Below are positions 32,868 to 41,225 of a stretch of 58,063 bases of DNA, in pieces. Source of the stretch: Candidatus Sericytochromatia bacterium S15B-MN24 CBMW_12 (lineage in GTDB: Bacteria; Cyanobacteriota; Sericytochromatia; S15B-MN24; UBA4093); the NCBI GenBank assembly GCA_002083825.1, contig DAZV01000008.1:9711-67773 (forward strand), read 5' to 3'. Each line of letters begins with the position of its first letter. The first letter of the stretch is position 1. The notes under the pieces are model-generated. The model was given only the letters and a program-made list of their open reading frames with translations. It was not told where the DNA came from and made no database searches. Position numbers and translations under genes: made by a program.

Positions 32868-33842
32868 TTGGAAACCCTTTCCCTTCACTATCCCCACTTC
32901 AACGTCGGTGACTCTTGGGCTCCGTCCGTCGTCGCGCTCGGCATGTTCGATGGCGTCCACCTGGGCCACCAGGCGGTGATCCAGCAGGCGCGCGAAATAG
33001 CGACCGAGCGGAACCTGCCGTGCTCGGTCTTCACCTTCGTCGGTCACCCCCGGAAGGTGCTGCGCCCCGATCACCCGGTACCGTTGCTCACCACCTGGGA
33101 CTCCAAGCGCTGCTTCCTTGCCGGTTTCGGCGTGGATACCGTCGTGGGGGCCGAGTTCACTCCGGCCTTCGCCGAGATCTCCGCGCGGGACTTCGTCGAG
33201 CGGATCCTCGTCGGGCAGTTGCGGGCCCAGCACGTGGTGGTGGGCTATAACTTCGCCTTCGGCCATGGCCAGGAGGGCGACGGCGAGATGCTGAGGGCCC
33301 TGGGAGCCGAGTTCGGCTTCGAGGTCACCGTCGTCCCGCCCTTCGAGGCCGACGGCGCATCGGTTTCCAGCTCCCGGATCCGCAAGCTTCTGGCCACGGG
33401 GCATGTCGATGAGGCCAATGGGCTTCTCGGGCGTCCCTACAGCCTGACCGGAGCCGTCGTCACCGGCGATCAGCGCGGACGCCTCCTGGGCTTCCCCACC
33501 GCCAACCTCGCTCCCGACGCGGACAAGCTGCTTCCCGCCTACGGCGTCTATGCGGGGCAAGCCCTCTGGCGCGAGGGCTCGCAATTCTTCCAGCAGCCCT
33601 GCGTGGTCAACCTGGGCATGCGTCCCACCTTCGACCCGCCGCAGCTGAGGATCGAAGCCCATCTGATCGGGTGGTCCGGCGATCTCTACGGCAAGCTTCT
33701 CACGATTTCGCTTCAGCATCGCCTGCGCGCGGAGATGGCTTTTCGATCGGTGGACGAGCTGGTGGCCCAGATCCGGCAGGACGTCGAGCATGCCCGGACG
33801 TTGCCCCTGGAAGCCTTTGCCGACGCCGTCCCGTCCCGCTAA
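32868..33842 (+). CDS. ribF: Bifunctional riboflavin kinase/FAD synthetase
   Basis: RibF makes FMN and FAD from riboflavin. The 324-residue protein has an N-terminal adenylyltransferase domain (GMFDGVHLGHQ about residue 26, VGYNFAFGHG about 125, SSSRIRKLL about 165) and a C-terminal kinase domain (GRPYSLTGAVVTGDQRGRLL, GFPTANL about 208, VNLGMRPTF about 247). The start is TTG at 32868, with GGAGGAACCG just upstream; no better ATG exists. It follows aroE in the same direction and ends before a long palindromic terminator. Confidence 0.96.
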   Translation: METLSLHYPHFNVGDSWAPSVVALGMFDGVHLGHQAVIQQAREIATERNLPCSVFTFVGHPRKVLRPDHPVPLLTTWDSKRCFLAGFGVDTVVGAEFTPAFAEISARDFVERILVGQLRAQHVVVGYNFAFGHGQEGDGEMLRALGAEFGFEVTVVPPFEADGASVSSSRIRKLLATGHVDEANGLLGRPYSLTGAVVTGDQRGRLLGFPTANLAPDADKLLPAYGVYAGQALWREGSQFFQQPCVVNLGMRPTFDPPQLRIEAHLIGWSGDLYGKLLTISLQHRLRAEMAFRSVDELVAQIRQDVEHARTLPLEAFADAVPSR

Positions 33843-33850
33843 GACCCAAC

Positions 33851-33889
33851 CGAGCGCCCCACCGGAAAGCCTTTCCGGTGGGGCGCTCG
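33851..33889. terminator. Perfect 19-bp palindromic terminator
   Basis: cgagcgccccaccggaaag (33851-33869) and ctttccggtggggcgctcg (33871-33889) are exact complements around a single base. It lies between the convergent ribF and secreted-protein genes and ends 3 nt before the latter's stop. Confidence 0.75.
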
Positions 33890-33892
33890 CTG

Positions 33893-35437
33893 TCAGGTGT
33901 TCTTGCGCAGGTAGGCGTCGAACCGGACGCGCAGGGGGAGATGCTGAGGGTTTTGAGGGAACCACCAGGCCTGGGCCAGCTGGGTCTTCTGGATGGGGCG
34001 CGGATCGGGCGCCACCATGGAGGGGGGCAGAGCGCCTCGTTTCATCTGGGGACTTCCTCCGGTCGTGGCTCTCGAAGGCGTCGGCGTCGACTTGGGCGTC
34101 GGCTTCGTCACCGGTGTCGGTTGAAACACCGGCATCGGTTTGAATACGGGCACCAGCCCAGTCACCGGCATCGGCTTAGGCATCGGATCGGGTCTCGGAG
34201 TGGGCTGAGGCCTTGGAGTGGGCTTGGGCGGTTGAGGGCGGGTGACGATGGCCTGTGGGGGAGCTCCGCCGCCTCGGCCGAGCGAGGGAATGCGCGAGGG
34301 TGCGGTGCGATCGGCTCCGAGCTGCTGGCGAACCTTGGCTCCCGTCAGCATGGCGCGGCCCTTACCGGAGCTGGAATCAGCCGTGAACGATCGGCGGGTG
34401 TCGAGGGCGCCGCTGGCGATCGTCTGGGCCGCGTTGACGGTGTTGGAGGCTGTGTATTGCCGGAGCAGCACGGTCTCCGAAGCGGTCTCGGTGCGAGTCG
34501 AGAGGGGCTTTCCCGCCGTCTCGAGCTTATCGCTCTGCACCCAGCGACCACTGCTGTAGCTATATTTGGAGTAGGACTCCTCCGTGGTCCGGGGCTCGTA
34601 AGTGTAGCGGGTCGGCGTCTCGATGAGCCGTCCTTTCAGATGATAGGTGCGGGTCACGCTGGTTCCGCATCTGGGTTCAACTCGCCACCAGTCGTCGCGG
34701 AGCGTGCATTCCATATGGAAGGTGATGGCATCATGATCGGCATATCGCGTCAGATTCGCCACCCTGATCTCGGAGCTGCCATGCTTGAGAGCGTCGATGA
34801 AGCGCCCCCCGAGGAATCTCAGGTTCAGATCGAAGGCAAGACTCACCATCGGCTCCCCATTGGCGGGATAGATGGTGACGGTGATCGTTTTCCTCGTATT
34901 CAGGTGCGACTCCGGTAACTCTCGTGACTCAGAGGAATAATTACTCAAATTCAACGGACGTTCCCGAAACTCTGCGGGCTCGATATGTCTGGGACCCGAA
35001 TAAATTTTGGATCCATCGGCTAGGATGCCGTTGGCGTAGATCCAGACCTTCTTGGAGTCGACGATCACGTCGCGCGTCGTGCGGCGGATGAAGTTCGTCG
35101 TGGTGGTCGTCTTCGCGCGCTGAAACAAGGTAGTCATGCGGAAGGTATCCACGGGAAAGCTGTAGTCGCGGGTTTCGAACTCCTTGATGAGCTTGGTCGT
35201 CGGGCCGGTCACCACTTCCTCGGTATGCGCCGAACTTTTTTTGAGCGTCCGGGCTCCGATGCGTTCCTCCGTCTTTTTCGTCGGCAGGATCCGGTCTTCC
35301 GTTTCGGTGGAAGTCGTGGTGCCCATCGGGATGATCTCGACCCGGTCCGGCTGCTGGGCTTGCGCCGGCCACGCGCTCAGGGTGAGACCGCTTGCCAAGA
35401 GTAGCGACAAGACGCGCGATACCAAGGATCGGTTCAT
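33893..35437 (-). CDS. Secreted protein with Pro-rich repeat linker
   Basis: A 514-residue exported protein. The signal peptide is residues 1-28 (cleavage after AQA). A Thr-rich region (KTTTTTNFIRRTTRDVIV about residue 112) is followed by a beta-rich central part with WWRVEPRCGTSVTRTYHL about residue 255. A Pro/Lys/Thr linker (about 400-460) has recurring PxPxP and MP-VF units, and a short globular tail follows. I do not recognise the core fold. The linker suggests a periplasm-spanning or surface-tethered protein. GGGAGG precedes the ATG at 35437; a longer frame to 35494 is not supported. Divergent from hemC. Confidence 0.6.
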   Translation of the reverse strand: MNRSLVSRVLSLLLASGLTLSAWPAQAQQPDRVEIIPMGTTTSTETEDRILPTKKTEERIGARTLKKSSAHTEEVVTGPTTKLIKEFETRDYSFPVDTFRMTTLFQRAKTTTTTNFIRRTTRDVIVDSKKVWIYANGILADGSKIYSGPRHIEPAEFRERPLNLSNYSSESRELPESHLNTRKTITVTIYPANGEPMVSLAFDLNLRFLGGRFIDALKHGSSEIRVANLTRYADHDAITFHMECTLRDDWWRVEPRCGTSVTRTYHLKGRLIETPTRYTYEPRTTEESYSKYSYSSGRWVQSDKLETAGKPLSTRTETASETVLLRQYTASNTVNAAQTIASGALDTRRSFTADSSSGKGRAMLTGAKVRQQLGADRTAPSRIPSLGRGGGAPPQAIVTRPQPPKPTPRPQPTPRPDPMPKPMPVTGLVPVFKPMPVFQPTPVTKPTPKSTPTPSRATTGGSPQMKRGALPPSMVAPDPRPIQKTQLAQAWWFPQNPQHLPLRVRFDAYLRKNT

Positions 35438-35609
35438 GGAGGCCTCCCTTCTATGACTAGAAAACGCTTCTTCGTCATGAAGAGTCATGCCCAATTAACG
35501 ATCAAATTTATCAATATCATTTTCGTGGTGGCGATGAGGAAGTGTTCCGTTGCGGCGTCGGCAGGCATTTGCTAGACTTAGGGGCCTGTATACGAATAAG
35601 GAACCCGCC

Positions 35610-36539
35610 ATGAGCCAAAAGACCATCCGCCTGGGAACCCGCGGCAGCGCGCTCGCCCTCTGGCAGACCAACTGGACCCTCTCGCTGCTTCGCGAGGCCT
35701 TCCCCGAGTCGACCTTCGAGCGCGTCGTCATCAAGACGACGGGCGACCAGCGGCAGGACATTCCCCTGCCCGCCGTGGGGGCGCAGGGCATGTTCGTCAA
35801 GGAGCTGGAGCTGGCCCTCGAGGACGGCACGATCGACCTGGCGGTTCATTCGTCGAAAGACCTGCCCTCGGTCCTGCACCCAGGCCTGGTCTTGGGCGCC
35901 TTCCTGCCCCGCGAGGACGCCCATGACGCGTTCATCTCCCTGAAGTGGAAGTCGATCGCCGATCTTCCGGACGGGGCGCGCATTGGCACGGGTTCGTTCC
36001 GTCGACAGTCTCAGCTCAAGGCCTTCAACCCGACGTGGCAGTTCTCGGAGATCCGCGGCAACCTGGATACGCGCCTGAAGAAGCTGGAGAGCGAGGACCT
36101 GGATGCCATCATCCTGGCCGCGGCCGGCCTGATCCGGCTGGGATGGGGCGATCGCATCACCCAGTCCCTCTCAAAGGCCGTCTGCCTGCCGGCGGTCGGC
36201 CAGGGAGCGGTGGGGCTCGAGATCCGGGAGGATGATGCGCGCATGCGCGACATCCTCGCCAAGCTGGATCATGCTCCCACTCGCGCGGCGGTTCTCGCCG
36301 AGCGCGCTTTCCTCCGCCAGGTGCAGGGCGGCTGCCAGGCACCCGTGGGGGCTCATGCCACGCTCCAGGGCGAATTCCTGATTCTCGAGGCCATGGTCGC
36401 GGCCATGGACGGCTCGCAGGTCATCCGGCGCGCGATGGAGGGTCCGATGGCCAAGCCCGAGGAACTCGGCCTGGCGCTTGCGGATGAACTGCTCGGTCTG
36501 GGAGCCCGCGAACTACTGGCCAAGTCCCGCTTGCCATGA
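35610..36539 (+). CDS. hemC: Hydroxymethylbilane synthase (porphobilinogen deaminase)
   Basis: HemC joins four porphobilinogens into hydroxymethylbilane for haem and other tetrapyrroles. The 309-residue protein has IRLGTRGSALALWQ at the N-terminus, HSSKDLPSVL about residue 80, GTGSFRRQSQL about 128, and the dipyrromethane cofactor Cys in QGGCQAPVGAHA about residue 243. I chose ATG 35610 following AAGGAA. The stop overlaps hemD as ATGA, indicating coupling. Confidence 0.97.
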   Translation: MSQKTIRLGTRGSALALWQTNWTLSLLREAFPESTFERVVIKTTGDQRQDIPLPAVGAQGMFVKELELALEDGTIDLAVHSSKDLPSVLHPGLVLGAFLPREDAHDAFISLKWKSIADLPDGARIGTGSFRRQSQLKAFNPTWQFSEIRGNLDTRLKKLESEDLDAIILAAAGLIRLGWGDRITQSLSKAVCLPAVGQGAVGLEIREDDARMRDILAKLDHAPTRAAVLAERAFLRQVQGGCQAPVGAHATLQGEFLILEAMVAAMDGSQVIRRAMEGPMAKPEELGLALADELLGLGARELLAKSRLP

Positions 36540-37297
36540 CCCTGAGCGGTCAGCGCGTCCTCGTCCTGCGCCCGCGCCGCCAGGCACAAGGGGTCGCTGA
36601 CGCGCTCTCACGCTTGGGTGCCCAGCCGCTTGTGGTTCCGGCACTGGAGATCGTGCCTCCCGAGGATCCCGCGCCGTTTGAGGATGCGCTTTCGCGCCTC
36701 GGCGACTACGACTGGCTCGTACTGACCAGCTCCAACGGGGTGCAAGCCGTTTTCGAGCGTGTCAACAGGCTTCCCTCGGGCCTCAAGGTGGCCGCGGTCG
36801 GTCCCACGACGGCCCGGGAGCTGGAGTCGAGGGGCGTGACGGTCGATCTGATTCCACCCGTGGCGACGGCGGAGTCGTTGGCCGAGGCCCTGTCGAGGTT
36901 GGCGGAATCGCCCGGGGATGGGGCGCCGCGCGTGCTCTTTCCCAAGGCGAATCGGGCCCGGGACGTGATCCCCGCGAAGCTCCGCGCGGCGGGCATGCGG
37001 GTGGACGATCCCATCGCTTATCGCAGCCTCGATGCCCTTGGCGAGGGCGAAGGGCTGGAGTTGCTTCGAGAGGGGAAGATCGACTGGGTACTCTTGACCA
37101 GTCCCTCGACCCTCGAGGCTTTGATTGATCGGGTGGATACTTCGGTTTGGGCGCGGACGCGCCTGGCCTCGATCGGGCCGGTGACGTCGGCTTCGATCCG
37201 GCGCCATGGGCTCGAGGTCACGGTGGAGGCGAAGCCGCACACGCTGGAAGGGCTGATCGCGGCCATCGCCGCTTATCCGCCGCCCCCCGGGCCCTGA
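36536..37297 (+). CDS. hemD: Uroporphyrinogen-III synthase
   Basis: HemD cyclises and inverts ring D of hydroxymethylbilane. The 253-residue protein is divergent as usual for the family but shows RVLVLRPRRQA at the N-terminus, DWLVLTSSNGVQAVFER about residue 60, VAAVGPTTARELESRGV about residue 85, WVLLTSPSTLEAL about 185, and ASIGPVTSASIRRHGLEV near the end. It overlaps hemC by 4 nt. Other haem genes are absent from the window. Confidence 0.93.
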   Translation: MTLSGQRVLVLRPRRQAQGVADALSRLGAQPLVVPALEIVPPEDPAPFEDALSRLGDYDWLVLTSSNGVQAVFERVNRLPSGLKVAAVGPTTARELESRGVTVDLIPPVATAESLAEALSRLAESPGDGAPRVLFPKANRARDVIPAKLRAAGMRVDDPIAYRSLDALGEGEGLELLREGKIDWVLLTSPSTLEALIDRVDTSVWARTRLASIGPVTSASIRRHGLEVTVEAKPHTLEGLIAAIAAYPPPPGP

Positions 37298-37335
37298 TCC
37301 CGCCGAGCGCCGAGCCGGGACGCGGCTTCGCGGGG

Positions 37336-37476
37336 TTACAGGGTGGCGCTGCGGGTATGAACGGGTGCCGGCTTCTTATCGCTGGAGCCCTCGGTAGCCG
37401 TCGGCGTCCGGCCGCAACCCACCAGCATCAAGGCCGTGAATGCCAGCAGCAGGATGCGCGTGCAGAAACGTGGCAT
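37336..37476 (-). CDS. Small lipoprotein (46 residues)
   Basis: A short minus-strand gene in the 295-bp gap between hemD and the YkgJ gene. The ATG at 37476 follows gggaagagaacgc. The product starts MPRFCTRILLLAFTALMLVG and then Cys21, a good lipobox (LVGC). About 25 polar residues follow (PTATEGSSDKKPAPVHTRSA). It looks like a secreted lipopeptide or a small envelope lipoprotein such as an entericidin- or Lpp-like anchor, with no specific match. Confidence 0.55.
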   Translation of the reverse strand: MPRFCTRILLLAFTALMLVGCGRTPTATEGSSDKKPAPVHTRSATL

Positions 37477-37592
37477 GCGTTCTCTTCCCTTTCGTTGAAA
37501 ACCTCACCCTTCGTCGCGACTTCGGCGGCGGAAAGCAGGCGGGCGACGAGGCCCGATGAAGGGTTTATCCCTCGGCGCCGCGGAGATCTTGC

Positions 37593-38285
37593 GTGGCGAT
37601 CGCCCCTCGGGGGTATGACATGTCCGACATGTCCGACTTGCTGCGCCGAACCATCCGGGAACTTCCCGCCATGCTCGAGTCCGTCAAGGGGCTCGGTCAG
37701 GGGGATTGGACGGATCTCTACACGCCGATCGACTACATGGCTTTCGCCTTTGCGCGGGCCTACCCGAGTTTGCCGTGCCGCGAGGGGTGCTCGCATTGCT
37801 GCCGCACGCAGCACTTCCGGGTGACCCGCATCGAATGGGAGGCGCTTCGCGTGGCGATCCTGGCCGATCCTCGCTTGGACGAGCTGCTCGAGCGGGTGGT
37901 CCGGGATTTCGGGCCTCACCGGGAAGCCTTGGAGGCGGCGGCTTTCCACTGGGAGGCGCATTCGGTCGACGTGCCGACCACCGCTCTTGAGGGCGTGCCG
38001 CCGGTCTGTCCTTTGCTCGCGGGCGATCGCTGCGGTTTCTACGACGTTCGGCCGATCATGTGCCGGGCCTACGGCTCCTTCGGGGTCGAGGTTGCGAGGC
38101 GCGAGGTCTTTCTCATGTGTCAGGAGCACGGTCCCGAGTTCATCGAGGGGCTGGGCGACCTGGGCCATGAGGCCCTGGTGATGGCTCCGTGGGCGCCGGT
38201 CCAGCGACGGCTGGCGAGCCTCGACGCTTCCGCCGAGGTGGCTCCGCTGCCGCTCTGGCTGCTGCGGCTCGCGAGCGAGAGATAG
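37593..38285 (+). CDS. YkgJ-family Cys-cluster protein
   Basis: A 230-residue protein of the YkgJ (Zn/Fe-chelating Cys-cluster, PF03692-type) family. Conserved Cys occur in CREGCSHCC (about residues 62-70), VCPLLAGDRCGFYDVRPIMC (about 138-157) and MCQEH (about 174), the expected 8-Cys arrangement that binds a metal cluster. Function unknown. The start could be GTG 37593 (GGAG seven nt upstream) or ATG 37620/37629; the tandem ACATGTCCG repeat makes the last two equivalent. Confidence 0.8.
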   Translation: MAIAPRGYDMSDMSDLLRRTIRELPAMLESVKGLGQGDWTDLYTPIDYMAFAFARAYPSLPCREGCSHCCRTQHFRVTRIEWEALRVAILADPRLDELLERVVRDFGPHREALEAAAFHWEAHSVDVPTTALEGVPPVCPLLAGDRCGFYDVRPIMCRAYGSFGVEVARREVFLMCQEHGPEFIEGLGDLGHEALVMAPWAPVQRRLASLDASAEVAPLPLWLLRLASER

Positions 38286-38364
38286 TTCCAACCGCCTTCT
38301 CCCTCTCTGCCGATGCCAGACAAGCATCCCTCCTCTAGGCTGGTGTCACGGAGAGGAGGTGCTC

Positions 38365-39009
38365 ATGCGCCACGTTTCGAAGCTCGGGATCGTGACGGGA
38401 ATTCTCCTGTCCGCGTTCGGAGCGCTGCCGGTTGGGGCGGGGCCCTACTTGCCGCAAGTGGGGGATGAACTGCGTTACGGGGTATCGAACGGGGACGTGG
38501 CGGTGACGCGGGTGATTCGGACGCGAAGCCAGGGCGATCGCGTTTACGCGCAGGTGGTCCAGACGTTGCTGCGCCAAGGCTCCGAGCCCCAGACCACGCG
38601 CTTCACGTTCATTCGGGCGGAAGAGGGCTTGGCCATCCAGGTGACTCCGATCATGGAGGGCCTTCAGCTCTCTCCGTTGGTTTACTACCTTTCGGTGCCG
38701 GATGCCACGGAGTCGTGGACGGCTCAGAAAGGCAGTTATCGCGACTCCGCGGGGCAAGAGGTCGGCTACGAGCTGACGGCCGAGTTCCTGGGCCTCGAGA
38801 CGGTCAAGGTGACTGCTGGGACGTTCGAGGGCTGCGCGCGGATAGCCTATCGATCGAACTTGGCGCCGTCCTCGGCGGTGAGGCCCTCGGAGATGGTTTT
38901 CTGGGTGAAGCCGGAGATCGGGATCGTCAAGACCCGCTCCTTGCAGGATGGGCGGGTGACCGAGACGGAGCTTCTCAGCTTCGAGCGGGCCACCTTCGCC
39001 CATCCCTGA
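38365..39009 (+). CDS. Secreted DUF3108-like protein
   Basis: A 214-residue exported protein with a signal peptide (residues 1-25, cleavage near VGA). The C-terminal half has VKVTAGTFEGCARIAYRSN, then MVFWVKPEIGIVKTRSL. This AGTF ... WxxPxxGxVK pattern is common in periplasmic beta-rich proteins such as DUF3108. Likely a lipid- or polymer-handling or sensing protein in the periplasm, unproven. The ATG at 38365 lies 5 nt after GAGGAGG. It is convergent with the PRC-barrel gene. Confidence 0.65.
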   Translation: MRHVSKLGIVTGILLSAFGALPVGAGPYLPQVGDELRYGVSNGDVAVTRVIRTRSQGDRVYAQVVQTLLRQGSEPQTTRFTFIRAEEGLAIQVTPIMEGLQLSPLVYYLSVPDATESWTAQKGSYRDSAGQEVGYELTAEFLGLETVKVTAGTFEGCARIAYRSNLAPSSAVRPSEMVFWVKPEIGIVKTRSLQDGRVTETELLSFERATFAHP

Positions 39010-39045
39010 GGGCAGGTTTTCGTCCCTAGTTGAGTGTCACTTCAG

Positions 39046-39903
39046 CTACTTCTCCATGCCGAGGTTCCGCTTGATGCGTTCGCCGAGGCCGGGGGCGTGG
39101 GAGGGGTGCTCGACGTCCGTCTCGGTAAACTCGGAGGTCACGTCGCTGCGGCCTTCGGGTTCGGTGCCCGTGAACTCGACGACTTCCTCGCGGACCTTTT
39201 CATGGATGGTCTCGGTGTGGGTATCCGTTTTCTTGCGCAGGATGACTTCTTCCTTGACGAAGGGCTCCTTGGAGACGACGGCTTCTTCGCGCGTGAGGGG
39301 CATGTGGATCTCTTGGCCTTCCTGGAAGGCTTCGCCTTTGGTGGCGGCGAACTCGGTCTGGCTGAGGGGTTTGTTGATGGGGCGTCTTTCGACTTCGACG
39401 TGCTCCTCGCGCAGCTCGATTTGTTCGTCCACGGGACGTTCTTGGACGTGCTTGCGGGCTACGGCCTCGCCGGCGCGTTCTTCGCGTTTGCCGACTCGGA
39501 GTCGTTCTTCGAGCAGCATGAGGTGATCGCTTTCGTGTTTGAACTCGGGGCGCTGGTAGGACATTTCCCTGGATTCGGGGATGAAGGTGCTGTAGTACTG
39601 GCGTTCCTTCTCGGTGGTGAAGGGTTCGCCGGTGTCCATCGGGAAGGATTCGAAGGATGCGTTCTCCTTGAGAATGACCTGTTGGTCGGCTTCGTCGATG
39701 TCGACCATGCCGACGGGGACCATGCGTTTCTGTCCGTCGCTGAGGATGCTCAGGTAGCGAATTTCATCGACATCGGTGTCGAGGATGAGGTTATCGATGG
39801 ATCCCAGCGACTTGCAGGTGGCGTCGAAGACCTTCCAGCCCCGTACGTCGGGCTCGTCTTCGGCGAGTTGGTAATCAGGGGCATCCTGCAACCGGGTGAG
39901 CAT
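39046..39903 (-). CDS. PRC-barrel and DUF2382 stress protein
   Basis: A 285-residue soluble protein. The N-terminal PRC-barrel (about residues 15-90; VRGWKVFDATCKSLGSIDNL, LSDGQKRMVPVG) is followed by a long charged region with a DUF2382/YsnF-AvaK domain (about 135-250; LEERLRVGKREERAGEA, VEVERRPINKPL, EEVILRKKTDTHTE). Such proteins are abundant in bacteria facing desiccation or oxidative stress and in dormant cells, but the biochemical role is unknown. Highly charged with many Glu/Arg; no membrane segments. Confidence 0.85.
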   Translation of the reverse strand: MLTRLQDAPDYQLAEDEPDVRGWKVFDATCKSLGSIDNLILDTDVDEIRYLSILSDGQKRMVPVGMVDIDEADQQVILKENASFESFPMDTGEPFTTEKERQYYSTFIPESREMSYQRPEFKHESDHLMLLEERLRVGKREERAGEAVARKHVQERPVDEQIELREEHVEVERRPINKPLSQTEFAATKGEAFQEGQEIHMPLTREEAVVSKEPFVKEEVILRKKTDTHTETIHEKVREEVVEFTGTEPEGRSDVTSEFTETDVEHPSHAPGLGERIKRNLGMEK

Positions 39904-40037
39904 GCTGACCTCCTTCGCCGTCAGGCGATGACGCGGGATGAGATGTGATGGAGGTTAGCACGCCGGCGGCAGGGGATGTAAAGACTCGTGAAGGGGTTTG
40001 GTGGGCGCCGATGCGGGGTCGTCGCGTTGCGGGCGGG

Positions 40038-41219
40038 TCAGGACGGTCCGTTCATCAGGGCCTGGTAATGGGCTTCGAGCCGCTTTCCTTGTGTGGCCGC
40101 GTCGTATTCGGCTTCGACGTGTCGTCGTCCGGCGAGGCCCATGGCTCTCCAGCGTTCGGGGTTCAGGGCCAGGGTTTCGAGGGCGTCGGCGAGGCCTTTA
40201 GTGTCGCGTTCGGGCACGAGGATGGCGCTCTCGGGTCGGGTGACTTCGGGGATGTCGGCGTGAACGGTTGCCAGGATCGGGAGTCCGGTGGCCTGGGCTT
40301 CCAGGAGGGAGACGGGGGCGCCTCCTTCGGTGTCGCCGTCGGCGGCGGTGATCGAGGGGTGAAGGAAGACGTGGGCCCGGCGTGCCTCCTCGAGAAAGGC
40401 CCCGTGAGGCTGGTATCCAAGCCACCGGATGGCCTCGAAGAGCCCCAGTTGTCGGGCTCGCGCATGGATCTCGGCGCGCATCGGCCCGTCTCCTATCACG
40501 GTCAGGGAAAGCCTGCCCGGATGTCGCTCCAGCACTTGGGCGTAGGCTTCGAGGGCATGGGGGATGCCTTTTTTTTCGCGGAAGGAGGCCGAGATCAAGA
40601 CGCGGCAGAGGGGTTCGGGTTCGCGCGGGGCGAAGGGGATGGCGGCGAGGTTGACGCCCAGGTGCTGGACGTGGATCTTGGAGGGCGGGCAGCCTATTTC
40701 GGCGAGCTTGCGGGCCATGGCGCTGCCCTCGACGAGGAAGCGTCGTCCGTGGCGGAAGAGCCGTTCGTAGGCTTTTTTCCAGTAGGGTTCCCGGGCGAGG
40801 GCCAGGTCGTAGCCGTAGAAGGTGGTTATCAGGGGGGCGTTGGTGGCGATCGAGAGTCCGAGCGATCGGGTGGCCTGATCCCCGAAATGGGCGTGGATGA
40901 TGCGCGGAGCCCAGCATTGGAGCTCGGTGGTGGCGAGGATGGGCCATCCGAAGCGGTACCAGGAGGCCAGGAGGCGGTCGAACCGGCGCATGGGCTTGCC
41001 ATGCAGATGGGCAAACGTCCGGGCGGCCCAGCCGATGGGCTTGATCAGGGCATGATCGGCCATGGCGGAGACGGGTTCGAAGGGGAAGAGGTCGTCGTTG
41101 GCGCGGTGGATGCAGGCGACGGCCTGTCGGAAAGCCGCCACCGCCTGGATCTGGCCGTAGATCCAGGTTTCGGTGAGGGGGAGGTACTGGTAGACCGAGT
41201 GCAGGACGAGCGGTTTCAT
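40038..41219 (-). CDS. Glycosyltransferase family 4
   Basis: A 393-residue GT-B fold enzyme. The donor-binding C-terminal half has LISASFREKKGIPHALEAYA (about 210), VIGDGPMRAEI (about 243), and GGAPVSLLEAQATGLPILAT (about 309), with the Glu-x7-Glu motif split as EGGAPVSLLE. No signal or membrane segments. It starts 6 nt after the stop of the aminotransferase gene, so they form an operon for polysaccharide or glycolipid assembly. The sugar is unknown. Confidence 0.88.
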   Translation of the reverse strand: MKPLVLHSVYQYLPLTETWIYGQIQAVAAFRQAVACIHRANDDLFPFEPVSAMADHALIKPIGWAARTFAHLHGKPMRRFDRLLASWYRFGWPILATTELQCWAPRIIHAHFGDQATRSLGLSIATNAPLITTFYGYDLALAREPYWKKAYERLFRHGRRFLVEGSAMARKLAEIGCPPSKIHVQHLGVNLAAIPFAPREPEPLCRVLISASFREKKGIPHALEAYAQVLERHPGRLSLTVIGDGPMRAEIHARARQLGLFEAIRWLGYQPHGAFLEEARRAHVFLHPSITAADGDTEGGAPVSLLEAQATGLPILATVHADIPEVTRPESAILVPERDTKGLADALETLALNPERWRAMGLAGRRHVEAEYDAATQGKRLEAHYQALMNGPS

Positions 41220-41225
41220 GGGCGT

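Noticed and set aside
32850..33965. Minus-strand frame opposite ribF
   Set aside because: Shadow of ribF, which has complete conserved motifs.
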